DNA from: Porphyromonas levii DSM 23370
GTDB taxonomy: Bacteria; Bacteroidota; Bacteroidia; Bacteroidales; Porphyromonadaceae
Assembly: GCF_000379925.1 (NCBI RefSeq)
Contig: NZ_KB904204.1
Span: forward strand, 22,942 to 86,941
Length of the DNA: 64,000 nt
Direction of reading: 5' to 3'
Shown: piece after piece, positions 9,954-19,045 of the stretch
Position numbering within the stretch: position 1 is the stretch's first letter
Layout of the letters: each line of letters starts with the position of its first letter
The notes under the pieces: generated by a model
The model's input: only the letters and a program-made list of their open reading frames with translations
Told to the model about the DNA's origin: nothing
The model's database searches: none
Program-made: the position numbers and the translations under genes

Positions 9954-11714
9954 ATGTATAGGACAACTACTTGTGGCGCACTCCGTGCGTCCAACATTGG
10001 AGAAGAGGTAACCCTAGCAGGATGGGTACAGCGCAATCGAAAGATGGGAGGCATGAGCTTTATCGACCTCCGTGACCGCTATGGCATCACTCAGCTAGTA
10101 TTCACAGAGGAGCACGATGCAGAGCTAGCAGAGAAAGCTGCGCACCTAGGTCGTGAATATGTCATTCAAGTAACGGGTAAGGTAGCTGAGCGCTCAGCGA
10201 AAAACGATAAGATTGCTACAGGAGAAATCGAAGTAATCGTGGAGCGCTTGGAGGTACTCAATTGCTCTCAGACCCCTCCATTTACTATTGAAGACCAATC
10301 AGACGGAGGCGATGAACTACGTATGAAGTACCGCTATCTTGATCTCCGTCGCTCCGTTGTCCGTCGCAACCTCGAACTGCGTCACAAGATGGGTATCGAG
10401 ATTCGCCAATATCTCGATGGGCTCAATTTCTTGGAGGTGGAGACACCCGTCCTTATTAAGTCGACCCCTGAGGGTGCACGCGACTTCGTGGTACCTAGCC
10501 GCATGAATCCAGGCGAGTTTTATGCTCTACCACAGTCACCACAGACCTTCAAACAGCTACTCATGGTAGCAGGATTCGACCGCTACTTCCAGATTGTGAA
10601 GTGTTTCCGTGACGAAGACCTTCGTGCCGATCGCCAGCCGGAGTTTACCCAGATCGATTGTGAGATGTCCTTCGTAGAGCAGGAGGATATCCTCAATACC
10701 TTTGAAGGTCTATCAAAACACCTATTCAAGACCATTCTAGGCATTGATCAAACCGAGTCTTATCCACGTATCTCTTGGCACGACGCTATGAAGTATTACG
10801 GTAGCGATAAGCCAGATACCCGCTTCGGGATGCGTTTTGTAGAGCTTATGGATACCCTTCAGGGGCACGGTTTCTCTGTATTCGATGACGCCAAGTATAT
10901 CGGCGGAATCTGCGTCAAAGGTGCAGCGGTTTACACCCGCAAACAACTAGACCAACTTACAGAGTTTGTGAAGAAACCACAGGTGGGCGCCAAGGGTATG
11001 GTCTATGCTCGAGTAGAGGAGAGTGGCAATGTGAAGAGTAGTGTAGATAAGTTCTATACCCAAGAGACCCTTCAGCAACTGGCCAAAGTCATGGAAGCTC
11101 AGGCAGGTGACCTTATCCTCATCCTCAGTGGCGATGATACCATGAAGACCCGCAAACAACTCGGCACTCTACGTCTTCACGTAGCCGAAGAGCAAGGGCT
11201 GATGGATCCAAGCAACTTCTCATGCCTATGGGTAGTAGACTTCCCACTTCTAGAGTGGGACGAAGAGACACAGCGCTACTACGCTATGCACCACCCATTC
11301 ACTGCGCCCAAGCCTGAGGATATCGATCTACTCGAGACCAACCCAGGAGCAGTACGCGCCAATGCCTATGACATGGTCATCAATGGCGTAGAAGTAGGAG
11401 GTGGTTCTATCCGTATCCACGATAGCAAGCTACAGAAAAAGATGTTCGAGGTACTTGGATTTACCGAAGAGAAGGCAGAAGAGCAGTTTGGCTTCCTCAT
11501 GAATGCCTTCAAGTTCGGCGCACCACCTCATGGAGGTATCGCTTATGGTTTCGACCGCTGGGTATCCCTCTTTGCACAGCTCAATAGCATTCGAGATACC
11601 ATCGCATTCCCTAAGAATAACTCTGGTCGTGATGTAATGATCGATGCCCCTTCTCAGCTCGATCCTGATCAGCTCGATGAGCTATTCCTCAAGACCATTG
11701 CACCAGAAGCATAA
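9954..11714 (+). CDS. aspS: Aspartate-tRNA ligase
   Basis: A 586-residue class II aminoacyl-tRNA synthetase of the bacterial type. The N-terminal OB anticodon-binding domain (about 1-105, [14 protein letters not shown]) is followed by motif 2 ([18 protein letters not shown]), the bacterial GAD insertion (about 290-400) and motif 3 ([13 protein letters not shown]). [12 protein letters not shown] substrate loop: [15 protein letters not shown]. Length is as expected. It closes the operon begun by the TPR/lptC genes. Confidence 0.97.
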   Translation: MYRTTTCGALRASNIGEEVTLAGWVQRNRKMGGMSFIDLRDRYGITQLVFTEEHDAELAEKAAHLGREYVIQVTGKVAERSAKNDKIATGEIEVIVERLEVLNCSQTPPFTIEDQSDGGDELRMKYRYLDLRRSVVRRNLELRHKMGIEIRQYLDGLNFLEVETPVLIKSTPEGARDFVVPSRMNPGEFYALPQSPQTFKQLLMVAGFDRYFQIVKCFRDEDLRADRQPEFTQIDCEMSFVEQEDILNTFEGLSKHLFKTILGIDQTESYPRISWHDAMKYYGSDKPDTRFGMRFVELMDTLQGHGFSVFDDAKYIGGICVKGAAVYTRKQLDQLTEFVKKPQVGAKGMVYARVEESGNVKSSVDKFYTQETLQQLAKVMEAQAGDLILILSGDDTMKTRKQLGTLRLHVAEEQGLMDPSNFSCLWVVDFPLLEWDEETQRYYAMHHPFTAPKPEDIDLLETNPGAVRANAYDMVINGVEVGGGSIRIHDSKLQKKMFEVLGFTEEKAEEQFGFLMNAFKFGAPPHGGIAYGFDRWVSLFAQLNSIRDTIAFPKNNSGRDVMIDAPSQLDPDQLDELFLKTIAPEA

Positions 11715-11754
11715 GCGGTTCAATTAAAAGCCGTTATCGCTACAACAATGTCTG

Positions 11755-11896
11755 GCTAGCGCTCTTATTCAATAGAATTAGCCAAAGTATACAAATTTAT
11801 CTCTAGGAATAAATTTATTTATCTGTACAAATAAATATTTTTATTCCTAGAGATAATTTTATTTATTCCTAGGAATAAATTTCTCCCCTAGCGCTA
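11755..11896. repeat. Array A: 22-bp-period palindromic tandem array
   Basis: Between the convergent aspS and GNAT genes lies an AT-rich run with palindrome centres at 11804.5 (CTAG), 11826.5 (GTAC), 11848.5 (CTAG) and 11870.5 (CTAG), exactly 22 bp apart. TAGCGCTA at 11889-11896 (centre 11892.5) and AGCGCT at 11758-11763 (centre 11760.5) lie on the same 22-bp grid and are equidistant (66 bp) from the central GTAC. Bases 11803-11835 recur exactly, in reverse complement, at 63675-63707. No coding potential is seen. This fills most of the 259-bp gap. Confidence 0.85.
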
Positions 11897-11973
11897 TCCA
11901 CAACAGGCACTCGCCTAATTATTATTATGGGATATGAATATTTCCACACACACAGATAATATGATGAATACTA

Positions 11974-12477
11974 TTAATCCACACCATACACTGATGTATG
12001 TATTGCCTTTACGATGGCTTCGGTCGGCTCCATCCCATTCGTCATTAGGCGAAGAGGCAATGGCGCATCCCCTACTCTATAAGGAGGCTGCAGGTAGGGC
12101 ATATCCCAGAGCTTAAAGCCCAACCGCTCATAGAAGCCTATCCGACGGCATGCCATCTCCTCCTCCGGAAGCTCTACCTCGAAGATAATCTGCCGCTTTC
12201 CTAATAGGAAAGACTTCATCACTTCGGCGCCCACCCCATGTCCTCGGCAAGAAGAGTCAATCGCAAAGTGCTCTCCATAATACCACTCGCCCAACTCCCA
12301 ATAGGTAAGTAATCCTACGACTATCCCTTCATCCTCAATCCCCAAGAGGTGATACCTCGGTTCATCCGAAAGCAATCTAGATATTTCCTCCACCTCTCGA
12401 CGCTCTTCCCGAGGGAATGCTTCGAGATAAAAACGCTCTACAGGCGCCATAGTCTTCAATTCTCTAAGTACAATCAT
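11974..12477 (-). CDS. GNAT-family N-acetyltransferase
   Basis: A 167-residue single-domain GNAT protein. The acetyl-CoA-binding motif A is seen as HFAIDSSCRGHGVGAEVMKSF (R/Q-x-x-G-x-G/A pattern RGHGVG), followed by the beta-strand IIFEVELP and the terminal FYERLGFKL motif B. The substrate is unknown. It is convergent with aspS across repeat array A, and its 5' end lies 102 bp from the nth stop on the same strand. Confidence 0.82.
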   Translation of the reverse strand: MIVLRELKTMAPVERFYLEAFPREERREVEEISRLLSDEPRYHLLGIEDEGIVVGLLTYWELGEWYYGEHFAIDSSCRGHGVGAEVMKSFLLGKRQIIFEVELPEEEMACRRIGFYERLGFKLWDMPYLQPPYRVGDAPLPLRLMTNGMEPTEAIVKAIHTSVYGVD

Positions 12478-12519
12478 GTAACAAATCTACCAAATTTCCT
12501 CTTCTTCTTTTCGCTACTA

Positions 12520-12552
12520 AAAAAAGGGACTGCCACCTCTGCGACAGTCCCT
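12520..12552 (-). terminator. Terminator after nth (minus strand)
   Basis: AGGGACTG (12525-12532) pairs with CAGTCCCT (12545-12552). Read on the minus strand the stem is followed by a run of Ts (AAAAAAA on the plus strand at 12519-12525). It lies 28 bp downstream of the nth stop. Confidence 0.75.
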
Positions 12553-12579
12553 ATATCTATACAATATTCTTCTAGCAAC

Positions 12580-13239
12580 CTACTTCTCAGGCAGAATAAT
12601 ACCTTTCTTGGCGTAATACCTACAGAAGGGAGCTAGCCCGCAGTTAGCACACTTAGGGCTACGTGCTAGGCAAGTGTACCGACCATGTAAGATGAGCCAA
12701 TGATGCGATATTGCTCTCTGTGCCTCGGGGATATGCTTCACGAGTTGCTCCTCCACCTTAAGTGGTGTATTGGCGGTCTGTGGGGCTAGCCCTAAACGGC
12801 GAGCGACACGGTAGACATGTGTATCCACAGCTATACGGGGTTGATCGTAGAGTACGCTAAGGACTACGTTGGCAGTCTTACGTCCTACCCCAGGTAGCTT
12901 CACAAGCTCCTTAGGGTCTTGGGGAATCACTCCACCAAACTCCTCTGAGAGCATACGCGACAATCCTTCGAGATGCTTAGCTTTGCTATTGGGGTAAGAG
13001 CAGCTGCGCACATACTCAAATAGCTCCTCAGCCGTAGCATGTGACATAGCTTCGGCAGTAGGGTATGCTTCAAAAAGAGCCGGAGTAATCATGTTCACCC
13101 TCTTATCGGTGCACTGAGCAGAGAGTACTACCGCTACCAAAAGTTGGAAGGGGCTTTGGTAGTCTAGTTCGGTCTCCGCTACTGGCACATGCTCCGCAAA
13201 CCAGTCGAGAACAGCCTGATATCGCTCAGCAAGTTTCAT
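12580..13239 (-). CDS. nth: Endonuclease III
   Basis: A 219-residue base-excision DNA glycosylase/AP lyase. The HhH motif LPGVGRKTANVV carries the catalytic Lys, the downstream AVDTHVYRVARRLGL segment has the catalytic Asp, and the C-terminal [4Fe-4S] ligands follow the C-x6-C-x2-C-x5-C pattern (CLARSPKCANCGLAPFC). Length fits the family. Its start overlaps the pheS stop by 4 bp, so it is cotranscribed with pheS. Confidence 0.95.
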   Translation of the reverse strand: MKLAERYQAVLDWFAEHVPVAETELDYQSPFQLLVAVVLSAQCTDKRVNMITPALFEAYPTAEAMSHATAEELFEYVRSCSYPNSKAKHLEGLSRMLSEEFGGVIPQDPKELVKLPGVGRKTANVVLSVLYDQPRIAVDTHVYRVARRLGLAPQTANTPLKVEEQLVKHIPEAQRAISHHWLILHGRYTCLARSPKCANCGLAPFCRYYAKKGIILPEK

Positions 13240-14270
13240 CGTGCGCCCTCGAACTGCTCTAGGAAGCGGAGGTCATTTTCGGAGAAGAGCCGAAGGTCAC
13301 TCACGCTATACTTCAGGTTGGCAATACGCTCTACACCCATACCTAGGGCATAGCCAGCGTACTTGGTACTATCGATACCACAAGCCTCAAGCACAGCGCT
13401 ATCCACCATACCACAACCAAGGATTTCCACCCAGCCAGTGTGCTTACAAAGGTTACACCCTGCACCGCCACAGATGTTACAAGAAATATCCATCTCGGCA
13501 CTAGGCTCAGTAAATGGGAAGTAACTAGGACGTAGGCGAATCTTGGTATGCTCACCGAACATCTCCCTAGAGAAGTGCATCAATACCTGACGGAGGTCTG
13601 CGAAGCTCACCTTCTCTTTTTCTGCAATATAGAGGGCTTCTACCTGATGGAAGAAGCAGTGTGCACGTGCCGATACCGCCTCATTGCGGTATACACGTCC
13701 TGGGCAGATGATACGGATAGGGGGCTGCGTACTAGTCATCACTCTAGTCTGTACCGATGACGTATGTGTACGGAGCAGTACCTCGGGATGGTGGGATACG
13801 AAGAATGTGTCCTGCATATCGCGTGCGGGGTGATCCTCTGCGAAATTAAGGCTCTCAAATACATGCCAATCATCCTCTATCTCTGGTCCCTCAGCTACAT
13901 TGAAGCCTAGACGACTAAAGATATCGATAATCTCCTCCCTCACGAGGCTAAGCGGATGACGTGTGCCTAGAGGCAGTGGATACGCTGTACGCGATAGGTC
14001 TAGCCCTTGAAGCTCCTCTGAGTGCCTTTCTGCAGCTAGGTTTTGCTTAAACTCCTCTATCCTATTAGTAACATCCGTCTTTAGCTCATTGATGAGCATA
14101 CCTACCTCACGCTTCTCCTCGGCTGGCACATTCTTGAAGTCTGCCATCAGCTGATTGAGGAGCCCCTTTTTACTTAGGTACTTTAGTCTCAAAGCCTCTA
14201 GCTCCTCTTCATTATGGGGAGCGACTAGAGCTTTAACCTCTTGGGAGAGTAATTGAATCTTCTCTTTCAT
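13236..14270 (-). CDS. pheS: Phenylalanine-tRNA ligase alpha subunit
   Basis: A 344-residue catalytic alpha chain: an N-terminal coiled-coil tRNA-binding arm (about 1-90) and a class II core with LLRTHTSSVQ, the GRVYRNEAVSARAHCFFHQVE region (motif 2) and the C-terminal GMGVERIANLKY motif 3. The beta subunit gene (pheT) is not next to it, unlike in many bacteria. The stop overlaps nth by 4 bp, and the flippase-like gene ends 6 bp upstream of its start. Confidence 0.96.
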   Translation of the reverse strand: MKEKIQLLSQEVKALVAPHNEEELEALRLKYLSKKGLLNQLMADFKNVPAEEKREVGMLINELKTDVTNRIEEFKQNLAAERHSEELQGLDLSRTAYPLPLGTRHPLSLVREEIIDIFSRLGFNVAEGPEIEDDWHVFESLNFAEDHPARDMQDTFFVSHHPEVLLRTHTSSVQTRVMTSTQPPIRIICPGRVYRNEAVSARAHCFFHQVEALYIAEKEKVSFADLRQVLMHFSREMFGEHTKIRLRPSYFPFTEPSAEMDISCNICGGAGCNLCKHTGWVEILGCGMVDSAVLEACGIDSTKYAGYALGMGVERIANLKYSVSDLRLFSENDLRFLEQFEGAR

Positions 14271-14275
14271 ATCTC

Positions 14276-15268
14276 TTATTTGTTATCTATTTTCGTATGT
14301 CGATTAACTAGCGGGAGCAAGCCTAGTGCTATCAGCCCCACCATATTAGTCCAGATAAATACTTGGAAGGTATGCACAATAAGTGCAAAGTTCTGAGCAT
14401 TGGAGGTCTCTACCCCAAATGCCATTAGGGAATATATCACCATAAAGTGCCAAGCTCCCATACCGCCTTGGACAGGAGCGACAATAGCCACACTCCCCAT
14501 TACAAAGGAGAGAAGCCCTACGGCTGGTCCTAGATCCGATGTGAAGCTAAAGGCATAAAAGGTGATATAAAACTGCAGGAAGTAGCTTGCCCATATCCCC
14601 ACCGTGTAGAGGTGGAATAGCCACTTCTTATCCATCGTCCGTATAGTACGAAGCCCCTCTCTCACATTTCGGAAACTATGCATTGTCCTTTCGCTCTTCC
14701 GAACCCAATGCATTGCCACAAGCACTAATACAATAAGGAGAAGTAGCACTATATAGAGCCAAGGAGAGCGCATGACCCCTTGGAGCTTGAGGAGTGCATC
14801 GGGGTTGTTTTCAAAGAAACTAGTAAAGAAAGGGGTATTGAGCAACAGCCCTAACAAAATCAGGACAGAGACAGCCACGACATCGTAGATACGATCAATG
14901 AAGAGGGTACCTACTAGCTTGGATATACTGATGCCCGAATAGTGCGACATAGCACCCACACGCCACACCTCGCCCAGACGGGGTAGAGCCATATTGACTA
15001 CATAATTTCCGTGCGTAGTAAGTAGAGAATTTACTGCACGGACATTAGGGTCGAGACGTTTATTGAGCAAGTGCCACCTAAAACCCCTAAATGTATTCCC
15101 TAGGGTACCAAATAGGGATGCGAAGATGATGATACCAAAGTTGGCATCACCACGAAGCGTCTCTAATAGAGTCTCCACATCCATATTGCGGTACAGCAGC
15201 CACAGGATTAATACTCCGAAGGCCAACGGCACCAGCACCTTTAGTGTAGTCTTAAGTCCCTTATTCAT
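14276..15268 (-). CDS. Lysylphosphatidylglycerol synthase TM-region/UPF0104-like flippase
   Basis: A 330-residue membrane protein with about eight hydrophobic segments. It matches the aglD/MprF membrane-domain family: NTFRGFRWHLLNKRL, PRLGEVWRVGAM and PVQGGMGAWHF are characteristic. Members flip or bind lipids; the exact substrate is not predictable. I take the ATG at 15268 (MNKGLKTTLKVLVPL) because the open frame further upstream runs into the divergent rsmA region and its translation is not membrane-like. It is first in the minus-strand operon with pheS and nth. Confidence 0.8.
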   Translation of the reverse strand: MNKGLKTTLKVLVPLAFGVLILWLLYRNMDVETLLETLRGDANFGIIIFASLFGTLGNTFRGFRWHLLNKRLDPNVRAVNSLLTTHGNYVVNMALPRLGEVWRVGAMSHYSGISISKLVGTLFIDRIYDVVAVSVLILLGLLLNTPFFTSFFENNPDALLKLQGVMRSPWLYIVLLLLIVLVLVAMHWVRKSERTMHSFRNVREGLRTIRTMDKKWLFHLYTVGIWASYFLQFYITFYAFSFTSDLGPAVGLLSFVMGSVAIVAPVQGGMGAWHFMVIYSLMAFGVETSNAQNFALIVHTFQVFIWTNMVGLIALGLLPLVNRHTKIDNK

Positions 15269-15299
15269 TGTCTCATCGCCACCCCTCATCACTTTTTTG

Positions 15300-15307
15300 T
15301 ATCTTTG
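15300..15307 (+). promoter_or_regulatory. -7 box of rsmA promoter
   Basis: TATCTTTG at 15300-15307, preceded by a T-run, lies 65 bp before the rsmA ATG. No clear -33 TTTG. Confidence 0.5.
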
Positions 15308-15331
15308 CATAGCAACGCGAGGATGGTTTCG

Positions 15332-15339
15332 CAAAATTA
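15332..15339 (-). promoter_or_regulatory. -7 box of flippase-pheS-nth operon
   Basis: On the minus strand TAATTTTG (plus coordinates 15332-15339) fits TAnnTTTG and lies 64 bp before the ATG at 15268. The two divergent promoters of this 103-bp gap overlap in opposite directions. Confidence 0.45.
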
Positions 15340-15371
15340 CCATTTCTTCGGCAATATTTAGAATAAAAGAG

Positions 15372-16151
15372 ATGCAAAAGGTACGAGCAAAGAAAGCACT
15401 GGGGCAACACTTCCTCCGCAATCAAGATATTGCAGAGCGGATTGCCGACACCCTTGTAAAGCACAAGTTACCCATTCTCGAAGTAGGACCAGGCATGGGG
15501 GTGCTGACTCAGTACCTAATCCCTAAGTATCAAGAGACGAAAGTGGTGGAGATAGATACTGAATCAATCAGCTACCTAAGAGTCGCTTTCCCATCACTAA
15601 TTCCTAATATTATAGAGGCAGACTTCCTCTCCCTACCCCTCGATCGAGTATTTAATGGGCAACCATTTGTCTTGATTGGCAATTACCCCTACAACATCAG
15701 TAGCCAGATATTTTTCCACATGCTAGAGTATAGGGAGCTAATTCCGGCAGCATCGGGGATGCTCCAGAAAGAGGTTGCGCAGAGATTGGCGAGCGGTCCT
15801 GGGTCGAAAGACTACGGCATCCTCAGTGTGCTCCTCCAAGCATGGTATGATATTGAGTATCTATTTAGTGTGGCACCAGGGAACTTCGACCCACCACCAA
15901 AAGTGCAGAGTGGTGTGATACGAATGGTACGTAATAACCGTAAGGAACTAGGGTGCGATGAACAGCTCTTCAAGAATGTGGTGAAGACGACTTTCAACCG
16001 CCGACGTAAGATGCTGCGCAATTCGCTCCAGCCACTATTAGGAGAGCGCCATCTACCAGAGGGGTATCCGCTTCTCCAAAAGCGACCCGAACAACTAGGG
16101 GTAGATGACTTCATTGCCCTTACCAACGATATAGCAGAAGTACTCCGATGA
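15372..16151 (+). CDS. rsmA: 16S rRNA dimethyladenosine transferase
   Basis: A 259-residue KsgA/RsmA methyltransferase that dimethylates two adjacent adenines in the 3' hairpin of 16S rRNA late in 30S assembly. The start is set by the classic N-terminus MQKVRAKKALGQHFL at 15372; the frame is open upstream but that part is not conserved and lies across the divergent promoter. SAM motif I is LEVGPGMGVLTQYL and the catalytic motif IV is NYPYN. The stop overlaps the mgtE ATG (ATGA). Confidence 0.96.
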   Translation: MQKVRAKKALGQHFLRNQDIAERIADTLVKHKLPILEVGPGMGVLTQYLIPKYQETKVVEIDTESISYLRVAFPSLIPNIIEADFLSLPLDRVFNGQPFVLIGNYPYNISSQIFFHMLEYRELIPAASGMLQKEVAQRLASGPGSKDYGILSVLLQAWYDIEYLFSVAPGNFDPPPKVQSGVIRMVRNNRKELGCDEQLFKNVVKTTFNRRRKMLRNSLQPLLGERHLPEGYPLLQKRPEQLGVDDFIALTNDIAEVLR

Positions 16152-17506
16152 TAGAGATGAGTAATGAGGAGGCAAAGTATATTACGAGCCTCATAGAAGA
16201 ACGGAAGGAAGAGGAGCTAAAGTCATTAGTTGAGCAGCTCTATCCAGCCGACATTGCCGAGCTATTGGAGGAGCTCCCAGCAGAGGAGACCCTCTTCTTC
16301 TACCGCCTGCTCCCAGGTACGGTAGCAGCCGATGTGCTGATGGAGATGGATGAGGTGGAGCGTAAGGAAGTCCTCGACCTACTCACGGACGAAGAGATTG
16401 CCGACACGTTCTTGACCCACATGGATTCGGACGACGCTGCCGACCTACTCCAAGAGCTTGACGAAGACAAACAGGATGCTATCCTCGCCCACGTAGAGGA
16501 TATTGAACAGGCGGGAGAGATCATAGACCTTCTAAAGTACGGGGAGGATACCGCAGGAGGTATCATGCGGAAGGAGATGATGGTCGTCAACGAGAACTGG
16601 TCTATGCCCCGCTGTATGGAGGAGCTCCGTATACAGGCGGCAGAGATGGAGGATGTCTACTACATCTATGTGATTGACGATGAGGAGCGACTTCAAGGTA
16701 TTCTGCCTATTAAGAAGGTACTGACCAGCCCCAATGTGTCCAAGATAAAGCACGTAATACTACGCGACCCTATCGTTGTTCATGAGAATGACACTGCAGA
16801 GGAGGTGGTACGCACCTTTGAGCGCTACGACCTAGTTGCCATACCGGTGGTAGATAGTATTGGACGACTAGTTGGTGTTATTACTGTGGACGACGTAGTG
16901 GATCAGATGCGTGAGCTGCATGAGAAGGACTACCAGTTGGCATCTGGTCTTTCCTCCGATATTGAGAGCTCCGATACTGTTGTAAGACAGATAGGGGCGC
17001 GGCTCCCTTGGCTACTACTTGGAATGGTAGGAGGAATGCTCAATAGTGTTATCCTCGGAGGGTACGACAATGTATTTGCTGCTGTGCCAGCTATCTCGCT
17101 ATTTATCCCTTTGATGGGTGGAACAGGAGGAAACGTAGGGATGCAATCGTCAGCAATCATCGTACAAGACCTCGCCACGGGTTCTATCAAGCCTGGAAAG
17201 GTAGGGTCACTCCTACTTAAGGAACTTGCAATAGCGCTGATGAATGGTGGTATCCTTAGCTTGGTTCTCTTCATATACAATTACTTCTACCTCAAGGATA
17301 TCGTTGTGATGTCCTCGGTCTCTATCAGTATTTTCACAGTAGTACTCTTCGCTAGCTTATCGGGAACCATTGTTCCGCTTACCTTGGAGCGCCTCAAGAT
17401 GGATCCGGCTCGAGCTACAGGTCCTTTCATCACCATTATGAACGACCTTATAGGTATGTTCATATACATGAACGTTACCAACTTCCTATTCAATTACTTC
17501 AACTAA
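16148..17506 (+). CDS. mgtE: Magnesium transporter MgtE
   Basis: A 452-residue Mg2+ channel with the standard order: N-terminal superhelical domain (about 10-130, acidic repeats such as LLEELPAEETLFFYRLL and DSDDAADLLQELDED), a CBS pair (about 135-255) and five membrane segments (about 285-450), including GGTGGNVGMQSSAIIVQDLATG of the pore. The N and CBS domains act as the Mg2+ sensor in this family. It overlaps rsmA and is followed after 6 bp by the GHL10 gene. Confidence 0.95.
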   Translation: MIEMSNEEAKYITSLIEERKEEELKSLVEQLYPADIAELLEELPAEETLFFYRLLPGTVAADVLMEMDEVERKEVLDLLTDEEIADTFLTHMDSDDAADLLQELDEDKQDAILAHVEDIEQAGEIIDLLKYGEDTAGGIMRKEMMVVNENWSMPRCMEELRIQAAEMEDVYYIYVIDDEERLQGILPIKKVLTSPNVSKIKHVILRDPIVVHENDTAEEVVRTFERYDLVAIPVVDSIGRLVGVITVDDVVDQMRELHEKDYQLASGLSSDIESSDTVVRQIGARLPWLLLGMVGGMLNSVILGGYDNVFAAVPAISLFIPLMGGTGGNVGMQSSAIIVQDLATGSIKPGKVGSLLLKELAIALMNGGILSLVLFIYNYFYLKDIVVMSSVSISIFTVVLFASLSGTIVPLTLERLKMDPARATGPFITIMNDLIGMFIYMNVTNFLFNYFN

Positions 17507-17512
17507 ATTAGG

Positions 17513-19045
17513 ATGAGAAAATACATTCTATTCGCCCTCCTATTACTCATAGGGCTTTCTTCGTGTAAGAGCAAGAAGGCACTTACTAACGACCAGTACG
17601 CTAATAAGGCTCAGAAAGAGGTGTACCAGCCTCAGAAGCGAGAGTTTAGAGCAGCATGGATTCCAAATGCTTGGAGAGGAGAGTACATGGGTAGGAGTAG
17701 TGCATACATACAGAAGAGTCTGAGAGATCGGCTCGACCTACTACAGAGGACGGGCTTCAATGTAATAATATTCCAGGTTCGCTCGGAGGCAGATGCTTGG
17801 TACTATAGTCCGTATGAGCCATGGAGCCGTACGCTAACTGGCACCCAAGGTGTTGCTCCTGCGCCCATGTGGGATCCGCTCGACTTCATGGTAAAAGAGT
17901 GCCACGCTAGAGGAATGGAGCTACATGCTTGGATTAACCCCTATAGAGCGGCTACGAACGTAAATACTACCCTCGCTCCTAATCACCCCTACCATAGGCA
18001 CCCTGAGTGGTTTTTCAAGTACGGCAATCAGCTCTACTTCAATCCCGCTCTCCCTGCAGTACAGCGCTATACTTGCCAAGTAGTCGACGACATTGTGGAG
18101 CGATACGATATCGATGCTATACATATTGACGACTACTTCTACCCATACCCGATAGCCGGGGAAGTGATTCCGGATATTGCAGACTACCAAGCGAGCCCTC
18201 GTGGATTTGCTAATATCGGAGACTGGAGAAGAGACAATGTGAACCAACTCATCAGCCAATTATCGGCTACGATTAAGGCGCGCAAACCTCATGTCCGCTT
18301 TGGTATCAGCCCCTTTGGTATCTATCGTAATGAGAAAAGCGACCCTGAAAGGGGAAGCAAGACCAAGGGGCTCCAAAACTACGACGACCTCTATGCAGAC
18401 ATTCTCCTATGGGACGTGATGGGATGGGTGGACTATATTGTACCCCAAATATACTGGGAAATTGGGCACAAGACTGCCGAACATACTGAGCTCGCTCGGT
18501 GGTGGAGCCAGCATATACATCTAGCCCAATACTATATAGGTCAGGATGTTAAGCGAACTATGGATCATGATGAGCTACACTCCAAACTCAATATAGCCAA
18601 TCGCACAGCACTGGGTGTCGTAATGTGGCCTGCCGATGAGCTATTCTCAAACTATAAGGGAGTCACCACAACTATGCGCACTCGGTACTGGACAAAGCCC
18701 GCACTCGTACCAGCTTCTGCCTATCCAAGTAGTATCCGTAGGTTCAATGAACCGAAGCGAGAGACCTCTATCGTGAGTCATGAAGGCAAACTCACTCTCT
18801 TCTGGGAACCAGATATGCCGTATCCCTCTGGATTGGAGACTAAGTACTACGTTATCTATATCCATAAACCAGGAGAGAAGCTCTCCAAGGCGACCTCTGA
18901 GGATAATCTATTAGCGACTACCCAAGAGCCTTTCTACGTACTCCCCTATATTAATGGGAAGGAACGAGTGGCTTTCACTATTACTCGAATAGATAGATAC
19001 AATCAGGAAACACTCATTGCACACAACGTAAAAGCCAAGATATGA
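17513..19045 (+). CDS. GHL10-type glycosyl hydrolase lipoprotein
   Basis: A 510-residue lipoprotein: signal with lipobox LSSC (Cys at about residue 19). The main domain (about 45-390) is a glycosyl-hydrolase-like GHL10 TIM barrel: FRAAWIPNAW, ADAWYYSPYEPWS, LHAWINPYRA, IDAIHIDDYFYPYP and VDYIVPQIYW are the family signatures, and two acidic residues in HIDDYF are candidate catalytic groups. A C-terminal fibronectin-like domain follows. The family probably acts on peptidoglycan or other surface glycans. It overlaps the hexosaminidase gene by 4 bp, which supports joint use in amino-sugar glycan turnover (inference). Confidence 0.85.
   Translation: MRKYILFALLLLIGLSSCKSKKALTNDQYANKAQKEVYQPQKREFRAAWIPNAWRGEYMGRSSAYIQKSLRDRLDLLQRTGFNVIIFQVRSEADAWYYSPYEPWSRTLTGTQGVAPAPMWDPLDFMVKECHARGMELHAWINPYRAATNVNTTLAPNHPYHRHPEWFFKYGNQLYFNPALPAVQRYTCQVVDDIVERYDIDAIHIDDYFYPYPIAGEVIPDIADYQASPRGFANIGDWRRDNVNQLISQLSATIKARKPHVRFGISPFGIYRNEKSDPERGSKTKGLQNYDDLYADILLWDVMGWVDYIVPQIYWEIGHKTAEHTELARWWSQHIHLAQYYIGQDVKRTMDHDELHSKLNIANRTALGVVMWPADELFSNYKGVTTTMRTRYWTKPALVPASAYPSSIRRFNEPKRETSIVSHEGKLTLFWEPDMPYPSGLETKYYVIYIHKPGEKLSKATSEDNLLATTQEPFYVLPYINGKERVAFTITRIDRYNQETLIAHNVKAKI

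Noticed and set aside
11793..11882. CRISPR array at array A (and at B, C, D and E)
   Set aside because: Units are 22-23 bp with no unique spacers, are palindromic throughout, and there are no cas genes in the window.
11934..12116. 60-codon open frame on the plus strand
   Set aside because: Mostly the antisense of the GNAT gene, with no start signal.
15063..15371. N-terminal extension of rsmA by about 100 residues
   Set aside because: It overlaps the divergent gene and both promoters; the family starts at the MQKVRAKKALGQHF region.
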